Assembly (NCBI RefSeq): GCF_003595195.1
Contig: NZ_CP032418.1
Location: forward strand, 1,562,501 to 1,626,500
Length of the DNA stretch: 64,000 bases
Direction of reading: 5' to 3'
Source: Paenisporosarcina cavernae
GTDB lineage: Bacteria; Bacillota; Bacilli; Bacillales_A; Planococcaceae
The notes beneath the pieces are model-generated. The model saw nothing but the letters and a program-made list of their open reading frames with translations, did no database searches and was not told where the DNA came from. This document shows, one piece after another, positions 18,256-26,469 of the stretch (position 1 is the first letter of the stretch; the number at the start of each line of letters is the position of its first letter). A program made the translations under genes and the position numbers.

Positions 18256-19551
18256 TTGCGATCATCTTCAGTACAACTAGAAAAACTAGGATTAGAGGCA
18301 GTAACAAGCGATTTAAAAACATCTTCCTGGTCAAACTACGCAATTATTCAATTCGCATTCTCTGTAAATGCGGGAAATTTATTAATCCCAGCCCTTGCTG
18401 TTTTAGAAGGACATATGACATGGCCGATCGCCTTTCTTTCCGTCTTATCGGGAGCATTATTGGCGTTTTTATTCGTCTCTCTCATGTCTCATCCTGGAGC
18501 AGTGTATGGTTTTCCAGCACAATATGTTATTCGAAGCCTCATCGGCCAATGGCTAACAAGAAAGATTGCCTCACCTGTACGAACAATTACTTCTTTGTAT
18601 TGGTTTGGTGTACAGACAATCGGAGGAGCATACATCATTCAACAAGCGGCTACAATGTATGATGTTACTATCCCTTTTGTACCGGTAGGATTAGTGCTTG
18701 CGACTATCATGGCAATTCTAGCATTGATCGGATACGACGCTATTAAAAAAGTAACAAGAACGCTATTCCCGCTTTTGATTCTCAGTCAGATCGTCATGAT
18801 CTATTTATTGGTAAATCGGATCAGTGAAATGGACGTTTCTCCTTCCTCGTCATTTTCCTTCGGTCATTTTTTGATGTTTAGCTCCCTAGCTTTTGTTCAA
18901 TATGTCTCAGGGGTTAGTGCTTCTAGTGATATGACGAGATATGCAAAAACACCGAAGCATGGGGCTTTTGGTATGTACATAGGAAATGCAATTGGATATG
19001 TCATCGTGGCATTTATCGGCACATTATCTGCTGCCATATTCCAGACAACAAATGTGTATGCAGCACTTGGGAATGAATTATCCCGTCTACCAGGATTACT
19101 TTTGCTGTTTTCAGGAATACTTGCGATGATTTCCATCAATGTTGGAAATGCTTATACAGGAGGCTATAGTTTACTCAATACTTTTTCCAAACTTACTCGC
19201 ATACAAAGTGCAATGATTTTTGGGTTAGCAGGGATCGTCATTAGTTGTTTCCCTCAGTTTTCCGAATATGCCTCGACCTATATTGGTTATATTGGTGCAG
19301 GCGTCGTTCCATTATCTGCAATTATCGTCGTCGATTATGTGTGGATTCTGCAAATGAAAATTTCTACCTTAAGATGGGAAGAGGTTTTCCGCGGAGGATT
19401 CCAATGGAATGGACACGCATTTTGGTGCTTTTTCTTCGGTACGATTCTTTACCTTCTGATACCAAACGAAGCAGCACCTGGTTTCATTAGTTTTTCTTTA
19501 ACAGGAATTGTGTATTTTTTGTTACATAGAAGGAATGCTCGAATCGTATAG
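18256..19551 (+). CDS. NCS1-type purine/cytosine permease-like transporter
   Basis: Integral membrane importer of the nucleobase:cation symporter-1 family, 431 residues with about 12 hydrophobic segments from residue 30 to 425. Family-like features are the N-terminal SNYAIIQFAFSVNAGNLLIP, the segment YWFGVQTIGGAYI, and GVSASSDMTRYAKTP near residue 220. The start is a TTG at 18256 with GGAGG 10 nt upstream. The substrate (cytosine, purine or another base) cannot be read from sequence. It lies 37 bp before the universal stress protein gene on the same strand with no terminator, so the two are probably cotranscribed. This pair is not at this place in B. subtilis. Confidence 0.82.
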   Translation: MRSSSVQLEKLGLEAVTSDLKTSSWSNYAIIQFAFSVNAGNLLIPALAVLEGHMTWPIAFLSVLSGALLAFLFVSLMSHPGAVYGFPAQYVIRSLIGQWLTRKIASPVRTITSLYWFGVQTIGGAYIIQQAATMYDVTIPFVPVGLVLATIMAILALIGYDAIKKVTRTLFPLLILSQIVMIYLLVNRISEMDVSPSSSFSFGHFLMFSSLAFVQYVSGVSASSDMTRYAKTPKHGAFGMYIGNAIGYVIVAFIGTLSAAIFQTTNVYAALGNELSRLPGLLLLFSGILAMISINVGNAYTGGYSLLNTFSKLTRIQSAMIFGLAGIVISCFPQFSEYASTYIGYIGAGVVPLSAIIVVDYVWILQMKISTLRWEEVFRGGFQWNGHAFWCFFFGTILYLLIPNEAAPGFISFSLTGIVYFLLHRRNARIV

Positions 19552-19588
19552 AGAATACTACAAGTAAGATCAAAAAGGAGGAAGTCAC

Positions 19589-20038
19589 ATGACATTATCT
19601 TACGAACATATTTTAGTTGCAGTTGATGGCTCGAAAGAAGCAGAATGGGCTTTTAAAAAATCCATAGGCATTGCAGAAAGAAATAACGCAGCACTTTATT
19701 TAGCCAATGTCATTGATACTCGTTCTTTTGCTGCTATTGAAGCATATGATCGATCCATTGCGGAACGCGCCCAAGGTTTTGCCGAAGAACTTTTAGGTGG
19801 ATATAAAAAAGAAGCCGAAGCTGCTGGTTTAACAAATGTTCATATAGTAGTGGAATATGGTTCTCCAAAATCCATGATTCCAAAAGAATTAGCAAAAAAA
19901 GTTTCTGCCGATTTAATTATTTGTGGGGCAACCGGGCTATCAACAGTAGAGCGGTTTTTAATCGGTAGTGTATCCGAACACATTGTTCGATCAGCGAAAT
20001 GTGACGTACTAGTCGTTCGTACAGAAGAACACCACTAA
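19589..20038 (+). CDS. Universal stress protein UspA family
   Basis: Small cytoplasmic alpha/beta protein, 149 residues, probably a dimer. It begins YEHILVAVDGSKEAEWAF and ends with the ATP-binding signature: GATGLSTVERFLIGSVSEHI has the G-2X-G-9X-G-S spacing, so this is an ATP-binding Usp. The AGGAGG Shine-Dalgarno is strong. It sits directly downstream of the NCS1 permease and faces ackA across a nested hairpin. Its stress is not known; placement next to acetate kinase is frequent but does not prove a link. Confidence 0.92.
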   Translation: MTLSYEHILVAVDGSKEAEWAFKKSIGIAERNNAALYLANVIDTRSFAAIEAYDRSIAERAQGFAEELLGGYKKEAEAAGLTNVHIVVEYGSPKSMIPKELAKKVSADLIICGATGLSTVERFLIGSVSEHIVRSAKCDVLVVRTEEHH

Positions 20039-20049
20039 TTTAATAGGTA

Positions 20050-20136
20050 CAAAAAGCCAGTGAAAAGTGAGCTGCACCCCAACTGTTAGATGTGTCTAGC
20101 AATTTGGTGCAGTTCTTAGAAACTTCACTGGCTCTC
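20050..20136. terminator. Two-tier terminator between usp and ackA
   Basis: Outer stem AGCCAGTGAA (20055-20064) with TTCACTGGCT (20124-20133); inner stem CTGCACC with GGTGCAG around a 21-nt loop. The outer arm runs into the last codons of ackA. On the minus strand the stem is followed by TTTTTGTACC, so it terminates ackA, and probably usp from the other side. Confidence 0.75.
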
Positions 20137-21324
20137 TTTATGAATGATTTCCACTGTGTCCCTAGCAATAACAACTTCTTCGTTCGTTGGTATAACAAGA
20201 ATTTTTACCGGTGAATGTGGAAAACTAATAAATGCTTCTTTTCCTCTTACGTGATTTAACTCAGGATCTAGAAAGACCCCCATGAATTGTAGCCCAGACA
20301 TCACTTTTTCCCGAATAAGAGTAGAATTTTCTCCTATACCAGCAGTAAACAGGATAGCATCGACTCCATTCATCCGTGCCGCATAGGATCCGATATATTT
20401 GTGAATTCTGTTAGCAAAAACATCTAATGCTAATTGTGCTCGAGGATTGTTTTTAGCAGCTTCTTTCTCAATATCACGTAAATCGCTTGAAAATCCTGAA
20501 ACACCGAGCATGCCGGATTGTTTGTTCAAAATATCAAGCACTTCTTCTGCAGATTTCTGTGTTTTTTCCATAATAAAAGGGATAAGTGCCGGATCTAAGT
20601 TTCCGGATCGTGTACCCATAGTGACACCAGCTAACGGTGTAAATCCCATGGAAGTATCAATTGATTTCCCGCGATTCACCGCGGCAATACTAGCACCATT
20701 TCCCAAATGACAAGAAATGAGTCGTAACGATTCAAGTGGTCGATTCAACAGCTCAGAAGCTCGTCTAGTGACGTATTTATGAGAGGTACCATGAAAACCG
20801 TACTTCCGAATACCATATTTCTCATAATATTCATACGGAATCGAATATAAATAGGAACTTTCTGGCATCGATTGATGAAATGCCGTGTCAAAAACGGCAA
20901 CCATCGGTATGTGTGGAAGCGCTTGTTGAAAAGCTTTAATTCCAGTGATATTTGCTGGATTATGCAATGGAGCTAAATCAGATAAACGTATTAGTTCCTG
21001 TATAACTTCTTGCGTGATGCGTACGGAATCTGAATATGTTTCTCCACCATGAACCACTCGGTGGCCGATACCACTAATTTCCTCTAATGACGAAACTGCT
21101 TTGTAAGTAACAAGCGCATGTAAAACTAACTCCACTGCATCCTGATGGTGCCTAATCGTTTCATGTAACTCGTATTCTCTTCCTTCGACCTCAAGCTTAA
21201 AGAGTGGATCTTTCAATCCAATTCTCTCCATAAGTCCTTTTGCGATCACTCGTTCATTCGGCATTTCAATCAATTGGAATTTTAAAGAAGAGCTTCCTGC
21301 ATTAATCGCGACTATTTTATCCAT
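20125..21324 (-). CDS. ackA: Acetate kinase
   Basis: Interconverts acetyl phosphate plus ADP with acetate plus ATP, the overflow step for excess acetyl-CoA. The 399-residue product has the ASKHA start [15 protein letters not shown], then GHRVVHGGE, the catalytic-region [22 protein letters not shown], the phosphate-binding CHLGNGAS, and FTAGIGENS near residue 330. AGGTGA precedes the ATG. It begins 12 bp after ytxK on the same strand, as in B. subtilis. CcpA activates ackA in B. subtilis, but I found no convincing cre site here; the promoter may lie upstream of ytxK. Confidence 0.97.
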   Translation of the reverse strand: MDKIVAINAGSSSLKFQLIEMPNERVIAKGLMERIGLKDPLFKLEVEGREYELHETIRHHQDAVELVLHALVTYKAVSSLEEISGIGHRVVHGGETYSDSVRITQEVIQELIRLSDLAPLHNPANITGIKAFQQALPHIPMVAVFDTAFHQSMPESSYLYSIPYEYYEKYGIRKYGFHGTSHKYVTRRASELLNRPLESLRLISCHLGNGASIAAVNRGKSIDTSMGFTPLAGVTMGTRSGNLDPALIPFIMEKTQKSAEEVLDILNKQSGMLGVSGFSSDLRDIEKEAAKNNPRAQLALDVFANRIHKYIGSYAARMNGVDAILFTAGIGENSTLIREKVMSGLQFMGVFLDPELNHVRGKEAFISFPHSPVKILVIPTNEEVVIARDTVEIIHKESQ

Positions 21325-21336
21325 GTTTTCACCTGC

Positions 21337-22269
21337 CTATGCTCGTTCGTTTTGCTCCATCCAAATATCGACCTTTTGGAAGAATAAACTCATCGCTTCT
21401 TTGTTCGACATACTTGGAACTTTTGCTAAAAGAACTTCTCGTGGTTTTTTACTTTCGGAAGATTTCTTTTGTAAAACAAGGAGCGATTTTGCAAAATTCG
21501 ATTGTTTAAATAAATTATCTGGAAGCTGTATGACTGCCTCTATCCATACATGTTGCTGAAAAAATTCATGTAAACGTGATGCTTCTTCGCTTTCGAATAA
21601 ATTTTGCGGTACAAACAACAGAAGATGTCCGCCGTCTTTTATATGTTTAACCGATTGTTCGATGAAGAGATGGTGAGCAAAAGACATACCTTCTTTATTT
21701 CCTAGAAAGTACGTTGAACCAATTTTTTCGTTCGGATAATAGCCTGCTGGCAGATCGCTGACAACCACATCTACTGGGTCGATCAGCAATGGCTGCAGTG
21801 CATCTTGCCGATGTAACTGCACTTCATGTTGCAACAAGTCACCTGTCGCAGCAGCCAATTGGATTAACATATCGTCAATTTCTACACCTTCTGCTGTAAC
21901 ATTTTTCTGAACATAATTCATCACTGTATATAACAAATTCCCGGTTCCAATAGCAGGATCAAGTACGGTAAAGTGATCTTTGTTTGAGGTGAATTTTTCC
22001 ACAAAATACGCTACCAGTAATCCAAGAGAATCTGGAGTCATATGGTGATGCGGTTGGACGTGCGCTTTCATCCCTTTTAAAATGGCTAATTGAATACTTT
22101 TTCGAACATCTTCTTTTAAAAAGGAATTTCCACTAGGAACATTTTCGCCATCTAACCATAATTCCAATACTTCTAAAACCGCTTCCAAATACGGTATATT
22201 TTCTTTTTTACTTAAGTCTTGCGTTTGTTGATCTATGAATGTGAATAAATTTTCTAATGTTGAACTCAT
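21337..22269 (-). CDS. ytxK: YtxK-like class I SAM-dependent methyltransferase
   Basis: Putative adenine-N6-type methyltransferase, 310 residues. A helical N-terminal segment precedes a Rossmann domain with the SAM loop VLDPAIGTGNLLYTVMNY (about residue 125) and the catalytic-position motif VVVSDLPAGYYP (about residue 190). True DNA N6-methylases have (N/D)PP(Y/F) here; this one has DLPAGYY, so the target may differ and activity is unproven. I chose the ATG at 22269 (product MSSTLENLF) because the upstream extension is not family-like and an AGGCAGG lies nearby. It precedes ackA by 12 bp, a conserved pairing whose reason is unknown. Confidence 0.85.
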   Translation of the reverse strand: MSSTLENLFTFIDQQTQDLSKKENIPYLEAVLEVLELWLDGENVPSGNSFLKEDVRKSIQLAILKGMKAHVQPHHHMTPDSLGLLVAYFVEKFTSNKDHFTVLDPAIGTGNLLYTVMNYVQKNVTAEGVEIDDMLIQLAAATGDLLQHEVQLHRQDALQPLLIDPVDVVVSDLPAGYYPNEKIGSTYFLGNKEGMSFAHHLFIEQSVKHIKDGGHLLLFVPQNLFESEEASRLHEFFQQHVWIEAVIQLPDNLFKQSNFAKSLLVLQKKSSESKKPREVLLAKVPSMSNKEAMSLFFQKVDIWMEQNERA

Positions 22270-22311
22270 TCTTTTGCCTGCCTTTCCAACTTCTATGTAC
22301 TTATTGTACCG

Positions 22312-22410
22312 CACAAAAAAAAGACTAGCACTTTTCTGTTGAAGCTTTTTTTCTCCATACATACCATTCGGAAAAAATCATTCTTCTTCAACAGTTTATC
22401 GTGCTAGTCT
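22312..22410 (-). terminator. Two-tier nested terminator of tpx
   Basis: Minus strand: outer 10-bp stem AGACTAGCAC/GTGCTAGTCT (22401-22410 with 22322-22331) followed by eight T. Inside, a 9-bp stem CTGTTGAAG/CTTCAACAG (22336-22344 with 22386-22394) closes a 41-nt loop. It starts 17 nt past the tpx stop and reaches close to ytxK. Confidence 0.8.
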
Positions 22411-22426
22411 ACGTCGATACATTTGG

Positions 22427-22933
22427 TTATTTCGTGAGTGCTTTTACTGCCTCAATAGCAGCTTCATAATTTGGATGTTCCGTTGCTTCGGAAACATATT
22501 CAACATACGTCACTTTGTCTTGCTCATCCACGACAAACACTGCACGCGCAAGCAAACGTAGTTCTTCAATTGCCACACCATAAGCTTTACCGAATGATAA
22601 GTCTCGGTGATCGGATAAAGTTTGAACTGCATCTATTCCTGCAGCTGCACACCAACGTTTTTGAGCGAATGGTAAGTCAACTGAGATAGTAAGAATTTTG
22701 ACATTTTCACCTAATGAAGATGCACTTTCATTGAATTTACGAGTTTGCGCATCACATGTTCCCGTATCTAAAGACGGAACGACACTGATTAATCGAACCT
22801 TACCTTTTGTGTCATCCAATGTAACAGGGCTTAGATCATTTGCCAAAACTTGAAAATTCGGAGCCGTATCTCCCACTTTTACTTCATTTCCTATTAATGT
22901 AACTGGGTTTTGTTTAAATGTGATATTTACCAA
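22427..22933 (-). CDS. tpx: Thiol peroxidase, atypical 2-Cys peroxiredoxin
   Basis: Reduces peroxides with thioredoxin in the cytoplasm. The 168 residues carry the thioredoxin-fold core with the peroxidatic cysteine in [17 protein letters not shown] (about residue 60) and the resolving cysteine in [12 protein letters not shown] (about residue 94), then [12 protein letters not shown] chose a TTG start at 22933: AGGAGGAG is 6 nt upstream and the product begins [13 protein letters not shown], which aligns with other Tpx. An ATG 19 codons upstream would add an unfamiliar extension overlapping yteJ. It has its own nested terminator. Confidence 0.95.
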   Translation of the reverse strand: MVNITFKQNPVTLIGNEVKVGDTAPNFQVLANDLSPVTLDDTKGKVRLISVVPSLDTGTCDAQTRKFNESASSLGENVKILTISVDLPFAQKRWCAAAGIDAVQTLSDHRDLSFGKAYGVAIEELRLLARAVFVVDEQDKVTYVEYVSEATEHPNYEAAIEAVKALTK

Positions 22934-22961
22934 ACGATCTCCTCCTTTTTTCTTCATCTTA

Positions 22962-23489
22962 CTAGATAGGATTTGTATCATGCAACTCATGTGAATTTAC
23001 AGCATGATATGGCACGCGTTGCAACGTTTTCTCAAACGTATTTTCATGAATAACGCTTGTATCAGCAAAAAGATCATGTACTCCTTGTTTTTTTGATGTA
23101 AATGCTACAACAACATATAAAGGAAATAGAGTCGTGCTAATGAAGCGACCAATCCACTCTCGAATCACAATCGTCAGAAAAGAATTCGAATCATCTTTTA
23201 ACGGAATAACTGTTAGACCAAAAATCATTTTACCAATCGTCTGTCGCCAAAAATATGTCATGAGGACAAAATATCCGTAAAAAACAATTGCGGATAAAAT
23301 ACTAATTGGTGCATACCATGCGGAATTTGAAAGATTCCATCCTGCGATTCGGAAAATAGGATAGACGATAATAGATGTGAGACTCCCTATAATAAGTAAA
23401 TCCATTACATACGCAAAGAATCGAACCCAGAATCCCGCATATTTCGGGGTATATTCAATTGATTCTGTTACTACTACTTCATGTTCCAC
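22962..23489 (-). CDS. yteJ: RDD-family membrane protein, YteJ-like
   Basis: Membrane protein of the RDD family, 175 residues. The Arg and Asp signature is seen in [19 protein letters not shown] near residue 20. Hydrophobic segments run at about 27-48, 60-82 and 115-130. [13 protein letters not shown] and REWIGRF are the other conserved RDD blocks, and [15 protein letters not shown] closes the domain. No transported substrate is established; some RDD proteins affect Na+ or Li+ tolerance. It follows sppA by 12 bp. In B. subtilis ytfI and ytfJ separate it from tpx; here only 28 bp does. Confidence 0.88.
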   Translation of the reverse strand: MEHEVVVTESIEYTPKYAGFWVRFFAYVMDLLIIGSLTSIIVYPIFRIAGWNLSNSAWYAPISILSAIVFYGYFVLMTYFWRQTIGKMIFGLTVIPLKDDSNSFLTIVIREWIGRFISTTLFPLYVVVAFTSKKQGVHDLFADTSVIHENTFEKTLQRVPYHAVNSHELHDTNPI

Positions 23490-23501
23490 GAGAAGACCTC
23501 C

Positions 23502-24515
23502 TTATTTTTCACCATATAAGTACATCGTTCTCGGTGCTTGAAAGTCTGACAAAAGCTTTCCTATCAGTTGAGTTTCCATATCTGCGCCAAATAACGATTG
23601 TGTTTTCATCGAGAACATACTCCATAAACTATCATCTGAACCGTATTCCATTACTTCAGCATCCGATAGTTTAAAATCAGCTTTCGCAGCAGCAATAACG
23701 TCCTCTAAATATCCAAAATCATCCGCAAGTCCAGCATCTACTGCTTGACGACCGTTCATGATTCGACCATCCGCTATCGCTTTTACTTCTTTTTCCGTCA
23801 TTCCTCGTCCCTGTTCAATAACATCCACAAAAGACTCATAGGATTCGTTAATCATTTCTTGTAGCATCGCACGTTCTGCCTCTGTCATTTCTCTAGTCGG
23901 ACTCATAATATCTTTATAAGGTCCCGTTTTAATCGTGACAAAATCGACACCATACTTTTCTGCTAACTTTCCATAGTTCACACTTTCCATAATGACACCA
24001 ATAGATCCCGTTAGCGTTTCTTTATTCACAAAGATTTTATCTGCCGGAGCGGATATATAATATCCACCTGAAGCAGCCATGGATCCCATCGAAACATAAA
24101 TAGGCTTTTTGGTCTCTTCTTTTATTTCCATTAATTTATCATAGATTTGCGCAGATTCTACGACTCCTCCACCTGGAGAGTTGACTGCCAACACAATTGC
24201 TTTAATGCTGTCGTCTTCTTTAATCGCAGACAATTGATCCATAAAGAAAGAATGATTGTAGCCGGTAGTTCCAAAGAGTGATGCAGCATCTCCCGTATCT
24301 TGAATCACACCATCTACGTGTAGCACCGCAATTCGTTCAAATGGATCTCCTGATTCGATAACATTTTCCATTAAGGCAGAATCGGTCACTCCCATAATTT
24401 CTTCCATGCTTGAAGAGAAATTGTCACTAAAAGCAAGTGTTGCAATATTTATGACAATTGACACTCCAAATAGTACTGCAGCTATAGCCACAGCAACCCA
24501 ACGTTTTGTATTCAT
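23502..24515 (-). CDS. sppA: Signal peptide peptidase SppA
   Basis: Membrane-anchored serine protease that clears remnant signal peptides. The 337 residues start with a transmembrane anchor (RWVAVAIAAVLFGVSIVINI). The ClpP-like domain follows, with LAVNSPGGGVVESAQIYDKL, the nucleophile region SMGSMAASGGYYIS (Ser near residue 147) and the general-base region TGPYKDIMSP (Lys near residue 199), a Ser/Lys dyad. The ATG at 24515 is supported by GGAGG 9 nt upstream. It is followed 12 bp later by yteJ, so they form an operon; in B. subtilis SppA works with a membrane regulator (SppI/YteJ). Confidence 0.95.
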   Translation of the reverse strand: MNTKRWVAVAIAAVLFGVSIVINIATLAFSDNFSSSMEEIMGVTDSALMENVIESGDPFERIAVLHVDGVIQDTGDAASLFGTTGYNHSFFMDQLSAIKEDDSIKAIVLAVNSPGGGVVESAQIYDKLMEIKEETKKPIYVSMGSMAASGGYYISAPADKIFVNKETLTGSIGVIMESVNYGKLAEKYGVDFVTIKTGPYKDIMSPTREMTEAERAMLQEMINESYESFVDVIEQGRGMTEKEVKAIADGRIMNGRQAVDAGLADDFGYLEDVIAAAKADFKLSDAEVMEYGSDDSLWSMFSMKTQSLFGADMETQLIGKLLSDFQAPRTMYLYGEK

Positions 24516-24616
24516 GTATGTATCCTCCATTTCTATATGTTATATACGCTTCAAGTGCCAGAATGTTTCATTCCATGCTAAACTAGTTGAAAGATTGTTT
24601 AGAAGGAGCGAAATGG

Positions 24617-25414
24617 ATGGAACGAAATCATGTCTTTATTTACACAAAAACGGATGAAACATCACAGCAGAAAAAATCGATCTTAAGCGAAAAACTTCTT
24701 CAAGCAAAATTTCAAGTAGTGGAAAATCCAAAAAAAGCGAATATTATTGTAAGCTTAGGAAGTGACGGGGCTTTTCTGCAAGCTGTTCGAAAAACGGAAT
24801 TTCGCCAAGATTGTTTGTATGCAGGAATTTCTACCACCGGCACGCTTTCCATGTATTGCGATTTTCATTTTCATGATTTAGAGACTGCTATTTCTTCTAT
24901 TCGTTCATCTGACATCGAGATTCGACGATACCCTATTTTACAGGTTAGCGTGGATAACAATCCACACTTTTATTGCTTAAATGAATTTAGCATACGATCA
25001 AATGTCATTAAAACGTTCGTTTTAGATGTCTTTATCGATGACTTACACTTCGAAACATTCCGTGGAGATGGTATGGTGATTTCTACACCTACAGGAAGTA
25101 CAGCGTACAACAAATCGGTTAACGGGGCAGTCGTGGATCCATTACTTCCATGTTTTCAAGTCTCCGAATTGGCTTCTGTGAATAGTAATAAGTATCGGAC
25201 GTTAGGTTCTTCCTTTCTTCTAAGTAATCAGCGTAAGCTCATTCTTTCTCTAAAACTTGGAGGAAATGATTTCCCTACTATGGGGATGGATAATGAGGCG
25301 TTAAGTATTCAACATGTTCAGCAAGTAGAAGTCGCTCTGAGTGATAAAATCATCAAAACCGTCAAATTAAAAAACAACTCGTTTTGGGAAAAAGTAAAAC
25401 GGACTTATTTATAG
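24617..25414 (+). CDS. ytdI: NAD kinase, second paralogue type (YtdI-like)
   Basis: Makes NADP from NAD. The 265-residue product has the two kinase blocks: SLGSDGAFLQAVR near residue 47 and FRGDGMVISTPTGSTAYNKS near residue 145. The canonical first motif is GGDGT; here it is GSDGA. The aspartate is kept, but the changed glycine and threonine may alter phosphate-donor use. The C-terminus has the expected beta-rich region. The ATG at 24617 follows AAGGAG by 8 nt; a nearer ATG at 24613 is out of frame. It diverges from sppA and is not part of a larger operon. The primary NAD kinase is probably elsewhere. Confidence 0.88.
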   Translation: MERNHVFIYTKTDETSQQKKSILSEKLLQAKFQVVENPKKANIIVSLGSDGAFLQAVRKTEFRQDCLYAGISTTGTLSMYCDFHFHDLETAISSIRSSDIEIRRYPILQVSVDNNPHFYCLNEFSIRSNVIKTFVLDVFIDDLHFETFRGDGMVISTPTGSTAYNKSVNGAVVDPLLPCFQVSELASVNSNKYRTLGSSFLLSNQRKLILSLKLGGNDFPTMGMDNEALSIQHVQQVEVALSDKIIKTVKLKNNSFWEKVKRTYL

Positions 25415-25426
25415 AGAATAACTCAT

Positions 25427-25475
25427 AAAAAAAACGATTGAGAGGATGAGAATTCATCCTTCAATCGTCTTTTTT
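25427..25475. terminator. Bidirectional terminator, NAD kinase / rarD
   Basis: AAACGATTGA, GAGGATGA, a 4-nt loop, TCATCCT and TCAATCGT form an 18-bp stem flanked by A-runs and T-runs, ending both convergent genes. Confidence 0.9.
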
Positions 25476-26385
25476 ATATGATTCTTTTTTTCTTCTTTGC
25501 TCTTGCTTGTGCCATCTTGGAAATCGTGAAGACAATTAGTCCCATCCATATAAAGGAGAATGAGATGAAATCCAGCGTTCCGAATGATTCTTTATAAACG
25601 ATAACACCTAGAAGTAACATGCAAGTAGGCGCTATATATTGCAAAAAACCTACTAAATATAATGGGATATTTTGTGCTCCTTTTGCAAATAAAAGCAGCG
25701 GGATGGCAGTTGCAATTCCAGATAAAATGAGCAGAATATCAATTTTTATCGAACTATGAAGAAACATCACATCCTCTTGAATGAACGAATAGATATAATA
25801 CACAATCGCTATTGGTAAAATAAATAACGTTTCCAACGTTAATCCTCGAAGAGCGTCTAATGGGATGGTTTTTTTCATCAAACCATAAAATGCAAATGTC
25901 GCTGCAAGAGCTAATGCTAACCAAGGTAGATGACCATACGAGAAAGTTAAAATGGCTACTCCGACTGCGGCAACAACTACTGCTACTTTCTGAGCGGCTG
26001 TTAGACGTTCCTTTAGAAAAATGATTCCTAACAAGACAGATAATAGCGGATTGATATAATATCCCAAACTCGTTTGGATGAGAAAACCATTATTAACTGC
26101 CCAAATATATAAAAACCAATTGCCTGAAATAAGAACGGATGCAGCAACTAAACTCCAAAAAGCGCGTTTATTCATCCACAGCGTTTTTAAGTCCATCACA
26201 ATTGTCTTCCGCTGTCCGATAAGTAAAACAAATCCAAAAGTAAAGACAAATGACCAGATGATTCGACTACTTAAGATCTCTCCACTAGAGACTTCTTGGA
26301 TCATTTTCCAATATATAGGCAGGAAACCCCAAATTGTATAGGCTAGTATTGCCCACACAATTCCTTTTTTTTCATTAACAGGCAT
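25474..26385 (-). CDS. rarD: RarD-like EamA/DMT-superfamily transporter
   Basis: Ten-segment drug/metabolite-superfamily membrane protein, 303 residues. The N-terminus KKGIVWAILAYTIWGFLPIYWK and the segment SLGYYINPLLSVLLGIIFLKERL near residue 105 are characteristic of the RarD branch. The second EamA half carries FLQYIAPTCMLLLGVIVYKE near residue 250. The positive C-terminal tail (ARAKKKKRII) suggests a cytoplasmic end. The substrate is unknown; the chloramphenicol-sensitivity link of the founder is not evidence here. Monocistronic, with ytcI upstream on the same strand after 84 bp. Confidence 0.9.
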   Translation of the reverse strand: MPVNEKKGIVWAILAYTIWGFLPIYWKMIQEVSSGEILSSRIIWSFVFTFGFVLLIGQRKTIVMDLKTLWMNKRAFWSLVAASVLISGNWFLYIWAVNNGFLIQTSLGYYINPLLSVLLGIIFLKERLTAAQKVAVVVAAVGVAILTFSYGHLPWLALALAATFAFYGLMKKTIPLDALRGLTLETLFILPIAIVYYIYSFIQEDVMFLHSSIKIDILLILSGIATAIPLLLFAKGAQNIPLYLVGFLQYIAPTCMLLLGVIVYKESFGTLDFISFSFIWMGLIVFTISKMAQARAKKKKRII

Positions 26386-26469
26386 TTCTCCACCTCATTA
26401 TTTTGATTCTCGAAACAAAATAAGTATAGTGTCGAAATAACATATTGTAAATGCAAAGTTATTTTGCTA

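Noticed and set aside
22934-22990. 19-codon N-terminal extension of tpx
   Set aside because: It overlaps yteJ, has no ribosome site and is absent from the family; TTG at 22933 fits better.
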